Virus record (IMG/VR): IMGVR_UViG_3300025133_009964
Coordinates: 1-64,000 of that record
Length of the DNA stretch: 64,000 nucleotides
DNA from: a virus
Strand: one strand, 5' to 3'
The position numbers were made by a program, and so were the translations under genes. Position 1 is the first letter of the stretch. The number at the start of each line of letters is the position of its first letter. Shown piece after piece: positions 39,569 to 51,000 of this stretch. Under the pieces are notes generated by a model. It was not told the origin of the DNA, did no database searches, and saw only the letters and a list, made by a program, of their open reading frames with translations.

Positions 39569-40241
39569 ACAAAAGAAAAAAAGATATTTTACTATTGATC
39601 ATGAGAATGCAATCATCGCATATACATCAACTGATGATATCAAGGTGAGAACTGATTTATATATTATATATATACAGCCAGCCTTTAATGAGATGGTAGA
39701 TAAGATAGTATACACATATAAGTTTACAAATCTTCCAAATATAGATTATTTAAAAGATGAATGCAAAATTTGGCTTACCACAATTCTAGAAAAATATAAT
39801 CCTGATACCGGCTCAAAAGCTTTTTCATATTTTAGTGTTATCACTAAAAATTGGTTTATTGCCAAAGTAAAGAAGAACTCCAAAAGAACAAAAAAAGAAG
39901 TTCAATATGATGATCTCCCTCTAAATTTAGAAGAGGAATATTTATCTGTTGAGAATAATTATATTAGAAGAAGAGAGCAAGAGGAATTTTGGCAACACTT
40001 ACAAAAAGAAATAGATTCCTGGAAAAAACTTAAATTAAAAGAAAACGAGAGAAGAGTTTTACAAGCAATCGATATTCTTTTCGAGAATGCCCAAGAGATA
40101 GAAATTTTTAATAAAAAAGCTATATATTTATATGTCCGCGAAATTACCGGCTTGAACACAAAACAAGTTGTTAATAATTTAAACAAGATACGAATAAAAT
40201 ATCGCGTATTTAGAAAACAATGGCAAAACGAAATAAAATAG
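39555..40241 (+). CDS. Late sigma factor, T4 gp55-like
   Basis: A 228-residue sigma-factor-like protein. Sigma region 2 pattern: YLKDECKIWLTTILEKYNPD, then KAFSYFSVITKNWFIAKVKK (about 72-105), which matches sigma-70 regions 2.1-2.4 in small phage sigmas (G.k.FnYl.ii.kN.l....k). T4 gp55 binds host RNA polymerase core and recognises the late promoter TATAAATA with the sliding clamp. The C-terminal helical part (EIDSWKKLKLKENERRVLQA and onward) is longer than gp55 and may contain region 4-like or clamp contacts. TTG at 39555 is chosen: GAGGA lies 6-10 bases upstream; another TTG at 39543 overlaps that site. It just precedes the late structural genes it would transcribe. Confidence 0.72.
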   Translation: MAPPKQKKKRYFTIDHENAIIAYTSTDDIKVRTDLYIIYIQPAFNEMVDKIVYTYKFTNLPNIDYLKDECKIWLTTILEKYNPDTGSKAFSYFSVITKNWFIAKVKKNSKRTKKEVQYDDLPLNLEEEYLSVENNYIRRREQEEFWQHLQKEIDSWKKLKLKENERRVLQAIDILFENAQEIEIFNKKAIYLYVREITGLNTKQVVNNLNKIRIKYRVFRKQWQNEIK

Positions 40242-40522
40242 AAAAATTAGAAAATTTTATACAAGAAAGTATTGAAAATATCAGAAACGATAGGGCTATA
40301 GCTTCTGATTTATTGTATGATTTGCTAGCACATATTAAAGAATCAAACGATAGACATGAAAGAAGTGGACCAGTTGCAGCCAAATATTTAGAAACCTTAC
40401 AGAGATCAAATGAACAATTGGTTAAAATAACCGCTCTTTTGCATAAAAAGAATTCCTCGACGGCCAACTTAACAGAATCTGATAAAAATGAAATTTATGA
40501 TTTAATTGGAGGAAAGAAGTGA
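40220..40522 (+). CDS. Small helical protein
   Basis: A 100-residue helical protein overlapping the sigma gene by 22 bases. It contains ENFIQESIENIRNDRAIASD and SGPVAAKYLETLQRSNEQLV. No motif for catalysis. Related small helical proteins follow the gp55-like gene in several marine phages as far as I recall. A packaging adaptor or transcription cofactor are possible but unsupported. A strong GGAGG near its end serves the next gene. Confidence 0.6.
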   Translation: MAKRNKIEKLENFIQESIENIRNDRAIASDLLYDLLAHIKESNDRHERSGPVAAKYLETLQRSNEQLVKITALLHKKNSSTANLTESDKNEIYDLIGGKK

Positions 40523-40523
40523 A

Positions 40524-43500
40524 ATGCCTAAATTTGACTATCCCGCGGGATCATTAAACGACATTCAGATAGAATCGATAAGAAGATCTTTCGATCCAAA
40601 TCAAACTAGCTTGTGGGGCTCTATAGGACAGGCTATTAACGAATTATTCACACCAGATATAACAAAAAATACTGGACCCTATAAAGCCGTTATTCTTCGA
40701 GTTGAAGATATTAATGCAGAAGACCCGCCCGCAGAAGGATTTTTAAATTTTTTAAAAGATATGGTTGGGCTTGGGGCCGACGGGGATGCCACAACAACAG
40801 GCGCCTTAAAGAAAATGGTGGCGATTAAGGCAAGAATACCAGAATTGCATGGTCATCTGCCGATACCAACAGAAGTTGGCGACCCACAAGGTCAATCTTA
40901 TCCAGATCACTATAAAATTGATGCTTATCCAACATTTACTGCTCAGAGTGATAGGCAAGAGTTTTCAAAAGTAAAGCCCGGCGACGTCGTTGTTGTAGAT
41001 TATGTTGATAAAAAGAATTTTCTAGAACCAATATTTGTAACGCCAATTGCAGTACAACAATTTATGCCTGTCCCCGGCGCTCACGGCCCGGGCTCTGGTT
41101 TGTTTAATCCAAATTGTCCTCCTTTCGCCGGTACCAAATTGGCAGGAAATGGTCTAGCGGACGCTGCTCTTACTAATTTGCACACAGGATTAAGCGCTGC
41201 AAATACTAGAGCCCGCAACTCTGGTGCAAAAGCAGTTTTATTTGGCGACAGTCAGTGCGCGGGTAATCTTGGTGCAGCCCTAGAAGAGTATATAACAAAA
41301 AGCTTGGGATATATAATGATTAAACCAGCCAGCTGGGCAAAAAAAAATAATAAACGAATGGGACAATCTGGTGCAAGTATGAGTTCTTGGCTTCTCGACG
41401 GCCGCGGAAGCTTGGCCGAGATTGGTGCTGGAAAATTTGGATATTTAGAAGATGCCCTCTCTAAAGAAGTTGATCTTGTTGTTGCCGTTGGTAGTGCCAA
41501 TGGAGGATATGATAATGATACTCCTGCAAAATTAGTAAAAAGAATTAGAAATAGGGCTCCAAATGCTAGCATAGTTTGGATTGGTCCTCCTCCTGCGGTG
41601 ATGGTTACAAGGAAAACAGGAGCGGGATGGAGTTTGGAGCACCTCGCCGCAAATCACTGGTTAGTAAAGAAACGCAGAAATGGTATGCTATATGCCGATT
41701 GGCGCCAGGCGGTAAATTCAAAAATTAGAGCTTCAGTTTCTTCTTTACCTGGTGTAACTTTTGTTAATCCAAAAGATTTAGTACCTAGATATATCTCTTC
41801 TCCAGGAAAATCCTGCGATGGTATCCATATGTCTTTAGAAGGTTCTATTGAATTTATTAATAATTTGAAAAAAACGGCTAGCCCCGCCCCCGGCGGAAAA
41901 AATATGGAAGAGTTAAACGCTCAAATAAAAGTTGCTGAGGACAAGGTGGCTGCTGCACTTTCTAAAGCTAAGGAAGGATTATCCAACTTATTAAGCCCGA
42001 TATCTAAACAAGTACAAGATATGGCAAAAATCGCATATGAGTCATTCATTACAACATACGAAAATTCAGAGATAGCAACTGAATTTTTAAAAGAAAGGGC
42101 GGCTCTTTTGTATGATACAGGCTATGTTCCTTATGCCCTCCCGGGCGAACCCCAGCCAGAAAGTACCGGTACAGATAAAGAACAAGGCATCAATGCGATA
42201 TTTGTTAGTTTTTTAGTGAGAGATTGGGTTAGTGGTTTTTTGCTAGAAGATGGGCATATTTCAGCAATGACTGTGGATGAGTCATTGTGGATGCCAGGCC
42301 GCGCCGAGGAAATGCAGGTATGGGGTAACTTTTCATCGATACCTCATACAACCTTAGATCCCGAAAGGGATCCATATGGCCCAGAAACGCTCAATCTCAT
42401 ACCGCAGCTTTACGGCGTTGCCTTGGGCCCCGGTCCGCCAGCAGACGCCTCGTTTGTTGATGATAATCCATTTCCCCCGGGCCAAGAGGGTGTGGATATA
42501 CTCAAGCAGGTTAGTTATGAAATGGCTGCAGCAGTATATATGCAAAAATATGGTACAGCGCAGCCCACACCAGATACCACATCGCCATCCAGCGCACCGA
42601 CAACGCCAAAGCCGTATTGTCCACCAGCCGGAACTGGTGCATATGCCGGCTTAGGTGGAGTAGGAGGAGGACCTATTGAGCTTCCTGCAGATGGAGTAGT
42701 ATATTTTATACCGTCTATAGAAGATGCGATCAACAAAGCAGCAACAGCAGTATCTCCTCTGATTGGAATGGATTATTTGGAACTAAAAACATATTTGCGC
42801 ATGAGTTGTAAAATCGAATCAAACGGTACTTTTAATTCAACAAATTGGGGTGGATATTCTGGCTTGTTTGCAATAGGTGCTTATGTGTGGGCTGAATATA
42901 GTCAAAAAACTACTGGAAAATTATACCAGCAGGCAACAAATGAAGTAATGGGTCCATATATTAGAGACTATAATTATGCTTATGATCCATACAAGCAAGC
43001 AATGGTGGTCGCCTGTGCTACGCTTGGTAAGATAAATGCGCTTAAGAGAGCGGGTATACCGCCCACATTACAGCATTTATATATGTGTCATAATCAAGGA
43101 TTGGCCGGATTTAAAAATATTTATAAAAGAGCCAAGGCCGGCACCGGTTGGGGCCAAACATCCTGGACTCCAAAAATAAAAGATGTCAACAGCTCCAATC
43201 CTAAAGCTACCATTACATTAAGTCTGTCGCTCACATCACCCGGCGGCTCTATACCGCCGAAGCCAGGATGGTCAGACTGGAACAACGCTTGGTCCAATGC
43301 AGCTGGAAATAAAAGACTTGGAGGCACGAGGCTTCGTGAACTCTTCCATGGAAATTATTATGCCAATCCACAAGCTCAGCGTCCATGGGAAATTGTTACA
43401 CCAAAGGTTTTTTATGATATTTGGGCAAGAATCACCAGAAATCAAATAAGCAATGTCGGGAAAACACAAGCAACTCCAGTTGGAGGCTGGTCAACAAGGG

Positions 43501-43712
43501 CCAAATATAGATATAAAATGTCCGGCGCGCCGCCCCATGAAGAAAACGGAAATAAAGGAGGATCTGGCTGGGGTAGGACAAGCGGATACCGCGCAAAAGA
43601 AGATCCACTTGATTCACCGGGCGGCCCAAATGGGGGAGGCCCAGCGCTGATGGGCTATTGGAATCCTGGGGGCCCACCCGACAACCCCATTTTTCCCAAG
43701 AAAAAACGCTAA
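40524..43712 (+). CDS. Baseplate hub-like protein with SGNH esterase and transglycosylase domains
   Basis: A 1062-residue virion protein; the ATG at 40524 has GGAGGAAAGAAG upstream. The N-terminal 180 residues suit an OB-type domain as in T4 gp5 (KPGDVVVVDYVDKKNFLEPI). Then an SGNH hydrolase: LFGDSQCAG (G241-D-S243), VAVGSANGG, VWIGPPP and CDGIHMS (D432, H435). These are the block I, III and V residues of GDSL esterases, which deacetylate glycans. After a linker, a lysozyme-like/SLT domain starts at about 745, with catalytic Glu E765 in CKIESNGTF and NWGGYSGLFAIG. The C-terminal 150 residues are Gly/Pro-rich. It likely punctures the cell wall by local deacetylation and glycan-strand cleavage at injection. 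Confidence 0.82.
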   Translation: MPKFDYPAGSLNDIQIESIRRSFDPNQTSLWGSIGQAINELFTPDITKNTGPYKAVILRVEDINAEDPPAEGFLNFLKDMVGLGADGDATTTGALKKMVAIKARIPELHGHLPIPTEVGDPQGQSYPDHYKIDAYPTFTAQSDRQEFSKVKPGDVVVVDYVDKKNFLEPIFVTPIAVQQFMPVPGAHGPGSGLFNPNCPPFAGTKLAGNGLADAALTNLHTGLSAANTRARNSGAKAVLFGDSQCAGNLGAALEEYITKSLGYIMIKPASWAKKNNKRMGQSGASMSSWLLDGRGSLAEIGAGKFGYLEDALSKEVDLVVAVGSANGGYDNDTPAKLVKRIRNRAPNASIVWIGPPPAVMVTRKTGAGWSLEHLAANHWLVKKRRNGMLYADWRQAVNSKIRASVSSLPGVTFVNPKDLVPRYISSPGKSCDGIHMSLEGSIEFINNLKKTASPAPGGKNMEELNAQIKVAEDKVAAALSKAKEGLSNLLSPISKQVQDMAKIAYESFITTYENSEIATEFLKERAALLYDTGYVPYALPGEPQPESTGTDKEQGINAIFVSFLVRDWVSGFLLEDGHISAMTVDESLWMPGRAEEMQVWGNFSSIPHTTLDPERDPYGPETLNLIPQLYGVALGPGPPADASFVDDNPFPPGQEGVDILKQVSYEMAAAVYMQKYGTAQPTPDTTSPSSAPTTPKPYCPPAGTGAYAGLGGVGGGPIELPADGVVYFIPSIEDAINKAATAVSPLIGMDYLELKTYLRMSCKIESNGTFNSTNWGGYSGLFAIGAYVWAEYSQKTTGKLYQQATNEVMGPYIRDYNYAYDPYKQAMVVACATLGKINALKRAGIPPTLQHLYMCHNQGLAGFKNIYKRAKAGTGWGQTSWTPKIKDVNSSNPKATITLSLSLTSPGGSIPPKPGWSDWNNAWSNAAGNKRLGGTRLRELFHGNYYANPQAQRPWEIVTPKVFYDIWARITRNQISNVGKTQATPVGGWSTRAKYRYKMSGAPPHEENGNKGGSGWGRTSGYRAKEDPLDSPGGPNGGGPALMGYWNPGGPPDNPIFPKKKR

Positions 43713-43822
43713 GGAAAGGATTTAAGTTTCCATAAGCTATCGCAATATTAGCCCGGAATCAAATGTTTGGATGGAAATCTTTTTAATTTTAATAAATATT
43801 TATTGTAAAATAGGAAAATATT
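43713..43822. promoter_or_regulatory. Intergenic spacer with late-promoter-like palindrome
   Basis: The 110-base gap between the hub and spike genes holds the 14-bp palindrome AATAAATATTTATT (43791-43804). It contains AATAAATA, one base off the T4 late promoter TATAAATA and matching the relaxed NATAAATA of marine T4-like phages. It lies about 25-32 bases before the ATG at 43823, which would suit a gp55-like sigma. Palindromic symmetry would let it work both ways. Support is by similarity only. Confidence 0.5.
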
Positions 43823-45007
43823 ATGCACGAAGGTAAAATACACGACAAGCATGCTAAAAAATTTGGAATGACACAATCCGAACTTGATGCGGCCCGTTTG
43901 GATCAAGATCCAGGAACTCCAGGCATTCAACATGAACCAGCTGATATTCAGGCTAGCCCAGAATTTGATAAAGTCAAGGCACAGATAGAGGCTCAACAGA
44001 ATGCCTCACGCGCAAAAGAATCGGCCTGGGCCAAGAAAAAATTAAAAAACTATGATGTAGAAAATTTAGATGAAAGTCTAAGTGCCTCCTTAAAAAGACT
44101 AACAGAAGAAGAAAGAATTCTTTCTACGTCTGGTTTGGGCGGAAGTCCTTTAATCGAATCCAATCCAGAATTTCGTAAATTAAAGGGGGAAAATATAATA
44201 AAAACCCCCAATAATGCATATATTGTTTTAGGCCGCGACCGCCCCGGACAAACAATATATGATTTAGAAAGAGATGATCCAGAAGAGGATAAAAGTGGTT
44301 ATGGCGGCCGCGGCCACACAAGTAGTGCTGCTATTGATCTTGTTGTCGGCCGAAAAGGACCCCCAGAATATTCTGGAGATCCTCCTGGTCAAAATAAGGT
44401 TAATCCTAATTTTATATCAGACTCTGCTAGAATCTATATAAGTCAAAAAACAGATATTGATGAGAATTTTGACTTATTACCTGGACCAGGAAGTCCTGCA
44501 ACTGAAGCTAAATCTGGCATTGGTCTCAAGGCAGATACTATTAGAATCATAGGTCGCGAAAGCATTCGTTTGGTTACGATGGGCCCGGGAACAAGAACTT
44601 CTTTTGATAGCGAAATAGTTAGCACAGGCGGTATTGATTTGATGGCGGGAAATGATGATGAAGATATGCAGCCACTAGTAAAGGGAGATAATTTATCTGA
44701 GGCTTTGGAAGCTATGGTTGATTTAATTAGCGATACTGCAGGCATAATAAGTGGTTTTTTGCAGCATCAAATGGAACTAGATAATGCACTAACAACGCAC
44801 TTTCATAATTCACCGTTCTTTGGGTTACCGACAACCCCATCTCAGACTATTTTACCAGTTGGTAATAAAACTATGATGAATCTTTTTAGCAAAACTAAGT
44901 TAGACTTGGTTATGTTTAAGTTGTCTTTGGTCGAATATAAATTTAAATATTTAAGCCCAAATAATGAAAAAGATTATATTAATAGTAAATTTAACAGTAC
45001 GAATTAA
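43823..45007 (+). CDS. Tail spike-like structural protein
   Basis: A 394-residue protein. The middle holds NAYIVLGRDRPGQTIYD, GRGHTSSAAIDLVVGRKGPP and SDSARIYISQKTDIDENFDL, followed by short beta repeats (GLKADTIRIIGRESIRLVTM). Repeats of that type form the beta-helix needle of T4 gp5 C-terminal and VgrG/gpV spikes. Residues about 290-320 are helical and the end contains a His-rich THFHNSPFFG that could bind metal. It is probably the central spike or hub component beneath the hub protein before it. The ATG is preceded by TAGGAAA. Confidence 0.72.
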   Translation: MHEGKIHDKHAKKFGMTQSELDAARLDQDPGTPGIQHEPADIQASPEFDKVKAQIEAQQNASRAKESAWAKKKLKNYDVENLDESLSASLKRLTEEERILSTSGLGGSPLIESNPEFRKLKGENIIKTPNNAYIVLGRDRPGQTIYDLERDDPEEDKSGYGGRGHTSSAAIDLVVGRKGPPEYSGDPPGQNKVNPNFISDSARIYISQKTDIDENFDLLPGPGSPATEAKSGIGLKADTIRIIGRESIRLVTMGPGTRTSFDSEIVSTGGIDLMAGNDDEDMQPLVKGDNLSEALEAMVDLISDTAGIISGFLQHQMELDNALTTHFHNSPFFGLPTTPSQTILPVGNKTMMNLFSKTKLDLVMFKLSLVEYKFKYLSPNNEKDYINSKFNSTN

Positions 45008-45029
45008 TTATATATAATAGAGAGAATAA

Positions 45030-48000
45030 ATGCCAATTAAAGACTATAATGCAATAGATAATTTTTATGTCACAGTAACTGCCGATTCGGGTATAAAGTA
45101 CTCCGGCCTTGAAGCCAACGACGCCGGCGCACAAGCGACCATTGATGCCACAAGAAGATCTGTATGGCTGCATACTCTCAATGAAGAGTTTCAGGATTTT
45201 TTGCAGGATGGAGAATCACTTAATCCGTGGCTATTTCTCTCCGACTCTCAGGGTAACCCTCACTGGAAAATGAATGGAGCACTTGAAACTCTCTTGCAAA
45301 CTTCAGCGGCTGAATATCCGGATATCTTTACGTTTGAAGACATCGGTATCGGTGACGAAGGCGCGCAGGTGATCTGGGATGAGGACACCGGTAAATTTAG
45401 TGCAATTATAACTTATGTCGTACAAACAGAGGCATTTCGTGGAAAGTTGGCAGAATGGTCAGCTGAATTAAATAATGCGGCGAACTGGCCCGAAGATCCA
45501 CCACCAGGTTGGATTGAGCAATTTTGTCCGGACCCGACAATAGATTGTACTTGGCCACCCCCAACGGGCTGGAATATAATAATTCCTGCCGACGACGGTA
45601 TTCCTGCTTCTCAAGCGGCGATGACTACGGAGGCGCCCCAGTCTGCTGAAATTTATGATGGGATTCCTTTACCGGACGATGATCCCGCCATGACTCCAAC
45701 TGCAATGGCGATTCGCGGCGCGCTAGCTAACGTTACAACGGTTGTAGAGAAGGACGATAAAAAAATTGCTTTTGTAGCCAAAACTGATGTTTTAGCACAG
45801 TTGGCGGATCACGTTGTAAAAGCTATTACCGGTACTGGCTCCGGCCAAATCCCAGTGGGTACCATGGCCAAACTGAGATCAAAGCCAAAATATTCTGGTG
45901 CAGAATCAAAACCCTGGACTAATTTGCCTAATGGAACTTTGGTTAAAGTACTTAATCATGTACCTAAATCTAGATTTTATAAAATAAAAGTTCATGCCGG
46001 CCCTAATGATGGAAAAATTGGATTTATTAGATCTGCATTTATTAAACCTTTGTGGGAAGGTACGATGCTGCCGGCTATAGTAATCAATTCCAGCGGCGAA
46101 TTAAGATCGGGAATTGATGTAAGTGTGCCAAGTGATTGGAAAAAAAGAGAACCATTTCTTCCAGTCCCTATTGTAAATAGTGCCGAGCCCGGTGACAGTC
46201 GTTATGAAATTGTTATAAAAAAAGATTGGTCTAAACCCACAGGCGCTGATTCACAAAAAAATGCAGTACTTAATACTGCTTTGGAAGAAGCAGTTGTAGA
46301 GGGTATTTTAAGGACTCTTAGATATTATAATAAAGATTTTAAAGGGCCGTCCGAGACCGAATTGGATATGGCGCGCCATCTTGCATCCCGCGGCATGGCA
46401 GATTTGCCACTGTCACCCGATTGGGTACCACCCGATGCATCCACCCCAGATAATTTTTCGATGGCGCTTGCAGAACAGGGATCCGTACTCCCAGCTGGTA
46501 TTGTCCTGCGGCCAAATTGGCAGTTAGATACCAGAACAAAACAATCAAATCTTCTTGTTTTGGTTAGTATGCCCATAGCTTATGTTGATAGATATCCTAA
46601 AAAATTAGAAACGTTTGAATTTGACAAGGTTTTAGAAGGCGTCGAAATTAGTGATTTTGTTCCTTTATATACTAGTACTTTTTCATTTGGCCAATTGAAA
46701 GAAAATATTGTTTCTTTGAAAAAAATACTTGTTCACTATGATAAGGCTATAAAATCAGATTCGCAGAAGCGTGTAGTAACTTTTCCACGCGGACCTCTGC
46801 GCGCCCCGCTAGATTTAAAAAAGGAAAGTCAAAATCTTGAAAGCTGGAAAACATCTTTTATAAACTTTTTATCCATCAATGATTATGATTATAGAGGAGA
46901 AGCCTGCGCAACTCCGGAACAGACATCCCGGCCTAATGATCCCAAGGATGACGATATTCTAGAAATAGGGTGGAATGAAGGTTTTCAAATTTTATATATT
47001 CTTTTTAATGGGCAGCCCTTACACATAGGAATAGAATATTTTGCTGAAAAAAGCTATCTAAACCTAAGAAGAATAAATAGTTTTATTCATTATTCGCTCG
47101 ACGCTCCAGTGAGAGATCCGTCAGGAAAAATTATAAGACATGACCCGGGCCTAATAACAGAATTTGCCGCCGAATCGAGTCAAAAAACGTGGACACAGTG
47201 GGTTATGGCTCGTGTTTATAAAAATCCAGTGATTATGCCTTCTGATGCAAAAGCAGACCAAAACAGGGAGAATGACAAGCCTCCCCAACCAGCTGCGTCT
47301 AAAGAAAAAAAACCAGATCTTCTTGCGGAAAAGAAAAAAGCTTCTACTGAGGCAAAAACATCAACATTTTTTTCGACTGATGGTTTTATAGAAAATGTTG
47401 AGTGGTCTGCAAGACAAATAAAAGACATAGAAGATGCATATAATTATATAATGAATAAAATCGGCATCCAGGCGCTGGTTGACGCTGCGATGAATTGTAT
47501 AATGAAGTCTATTCCCGACTGGGAAGCTTTTTTCTGGGAAATAGGTCTTGGCGAAGCGTTTAAAGCCTATGAAGACGTCTCCGAAGTCCTTGTGCCCATT
47601 CTTGAAGAAATGGATGATGCTCTTGATTGTATATATCCTATTTTGAGGAAAAATTTTGTATTGGTATATTCCACCCCCGATACTTATTTGCCCGAGACCA
47701 CGTTCGATCTTGGTGACGCTGGCGAACTGCAAGGCGCTCTGGCTGCAGTCGCCCCACCGGCCGCGGCACCCGAGGAGGAAGCCGCCGATGAAGCCGGCAC
47801 ACCAGATACTAATAAACAGATTATTGCTATGCGAAAGTCTAAAATTAAAGTATATTTTCCGAAGGAAGAGGATGCGAAAGCATGGGGAATAGATTATAAA
47901 TTTAAAAATGATAAAGAAAAAGTTAAGATATGGCAACAGATTTTAATCGATGCACCGGGGAACGCTTATACTTTGGCCGGCGGCATCGGCTCTGGTGAGG

Positions 48001-51000
48001 TTGATGGTCTTTTCTACAATAAAACAGAAAAAGCAACAGCGAAGTACTTGAATGATATATTGTATGCAGATATAGACGAGCCGCCCGAGCACCCGGCAAA
48101 CGGCCAAGCTGTAACACAATATGATTTTGATCAAGCGCAAGGCGGCACAGATCCCCTTGAATCGGATACAGCACCTCCAGACCCCAAAGATCCTTGGGCT
48201 ATTCTTCTTAAAAAAGGCAGCAAAGACAAAAAAGCCGGCCTTAAAGATGAAGTAAGAACTTGGCAAAAATTCTTAACATCAACTGGTTTTGCGCTTTTGC
48301 ATGCACAATCAGAAAGTTATGTAATACCTATAAAAAATACCGGCATTAAGGATGAAGATGGGACGTTATATTTTTATAAAGATTTCACTCCATCTGGTGA
48401 TATGACTTCGGGAGGCACCCATTCTGGTCAAAAAACAAAATTTCCTATCGATGGTATATTTGGCTGGAGAACAGAAGGTGCTACTAAATTCTGGCTTGAT
48501 TTTATGTATGAGGCACTAGTGACGCCCGGCATCGATCCTGACGGCGGCGACGAGTTGTCCCTTTGGCCTCCAAATGTCGGCTCTGAAAATGTGGTAACAA
48601 ACGGTCAGTATAAGCTGGCTAAACGATTTGTTCAAGAAACAGAAAGTCAAATCGGCGCATTTGATGTTAATGAATTGGCAAATCCAGATATTGCCAACCG
48701 CATAAGATTTTTGGGCCCCCGCCCGCCCGCGGGATTTTATTGTAAGTTAGGAAAGCCCGGGAAATGCGATAAACTATATTCAGATCTTTTGAGAGAAGGC
48801 CGCCGTCTGGCAATAATAGAGATGTCTGACCAGGGGGGAGATATAGGCCCAATTATACAAAAACAAAATGAATTAAAAATTAAATATTCAGATTGTATGA
48901 AGGCGGTTGCAGATGAGCCAGTCACGGGCGAAGGTGGAACTCACTATTCAGGAAAAGATCCTAGTTCAGAAGAGGCTATTGAGGAGCGCGCAAGAGAAAG
49001 AGTTTCAGCGAAAGGATTGTGTGGTGATGAACAGAAGAATTTGCTCGCTGCAATGCAAGAAGGTAAATTGGTTCGCAAAGAGCTTACCATATGGGCAATA
49101 CTCGACAAAGCAAGCAATGGTGCAAATAGCCATGGAATACGATTGGCTGAACTAATCGATAAAGCTGCAGAAACGAATGATGATTCTATCGTTCCGGTAG
49201 AATATAGAAATTTGATAAACTTGCATAAAACTGGTCCAAATTCAGTAAAACTTCCTCTAGCTCCCGGGCTCACCCCCGCAGCTATAGGAGGAGATGCAGA
49301 TCAGTGGAAATATCCAGGTAATTTATTTGCTACGAAAACCGAAAGAGAGGCGCTATCGGCATATACTAGTTGTCTGGATCTGCAAATAACAAACGAAAGA
49401 GGTAATATTACAATTTCAGCCGGCGCAGCCGGGGCAGTTGAAGAGGGAACGACGGAAATATATCCATTTCCAAAGTCCCTGGAGGAAGCTTGGCAACTCT
49501 TTAAGCAAACAAAAACCTGGCCGTCAACTGTGAGCGTAAAAGATGATGTTACCGCTGCATCATTTTACAAACATATGGTTGCTCTGCCAGCTTGTCAAGA
49601 ATTGATGGCAAAAATTTTAGAAGAAGTTGTGATGAAGCATATACCGGTCGGCGCTCGTGCAATAATGGATGGAATGATGACACGAATATTTGGCGCCGAT
49701 ACGAAGGCCTTCATGACAACCCCCAGACTCCCCCAGGTCGTCGATGAAATATCACAGGCGGTTCAAGCGCCTTGGGATCCCGAAAGAGCAACCTACAAAA
49801 ATCTTGAAAAAACATTCTTTAAAGTTTTGGACGATGTGGTTAAAGAACTCATTAAATCGTTAGTACAATTGATAAACGATGCTTGTGCAGACAATGAATC
49901 AGATGGAGACGGTCGAAATTATGGCGCTATATCTGCATCTGAAATATTTGCCGGGACAACTCAAGATGATATAAATGGTAGATTCCCAGATCTTGGAGCA
50001 ATTCAACAACAATTGAACAGCTTGCAAGATGCTGTAAATAATTGGAATTTGCCATTAGATGTCACCCCGGGTGGCTCAACAACATCTGAATTTTCAATAG
50101 ATTTTTGGAAACTAGCAGATGATATATCTAGTATTTTGACACCTATGCATGCCTGTTCAGTCTTTAATGGAGAGGCTAGCTTATCTATGAAGGTGATTGT
50201 TAAGGATTACTTAGAAAAAAAATATCCAGAATTAATGTTTTATTTTGTTGTTGACGAGGATTTATTTGAATTTTTGACATTAATTGGCCAGTATGCAGAT
50301 CCAACCTTGTGTATGGAAATCAATGATGGTAAACATTCAAAACCACTTCTGGATCCAACCCAAAAGGTGTGCATATCAGATGTAATCACCCTTCAGTGTG
50401 TGGAAAAAGCCATTGAGGCTGGCTTGACAGAACAAGAAGCAGAAGATATGTGCAAAAGAAAAGCTAATGAATCTAAAGATTTAGCAACAAAAGTTATGAA
50501 TCCACCGACGACCGTGATACCTGATTTGTGTTTACAAATGGCAAAAGCAAAAACAGACCTTCCAGCCGTAAATCATATGCTTGATCAAGTGTTGGATGGT
50601 TTATTCACTTCAGTATCAATGATTTTCAATGGAGATACGGGCTATTTTATTCCTGCTTTGTTAGATGCAAATAAGGTTACAGATATAAATTCTCTTGAAT
50701 CTATGACGAAAGTTGCATCCACAGAGGAGGATGTTCTTGACCGCATTCTCGCCGCGAGCGAAAATGAAGACGTCCCCGCCTTAAAGCAGGCTTTTGGTAC
50801 TTGGGATGATATCTTAAGTATGCTGGGAGGTCTTTTTTCTCATATGGGTCAATCTAGTAGCGAATTGGCCGAGATGATGAATCCGGGAAGCCAGAACGAC
50901 GACGACCACGCGGTGAATTTGGAAACATTTAAGGACAGAATGTCCGGTAAAATGGAGGAAATTTCACTCGGCAAGGCTAGCGGTAAGCAATATATAGCGC

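Noticed and set aside
47361-47936. 191-residue reverse frame inside the giant tail gene
   Set aside because: Long only because the forward gene is long and locally GC-shifted; no start signal and no recognisable motif.
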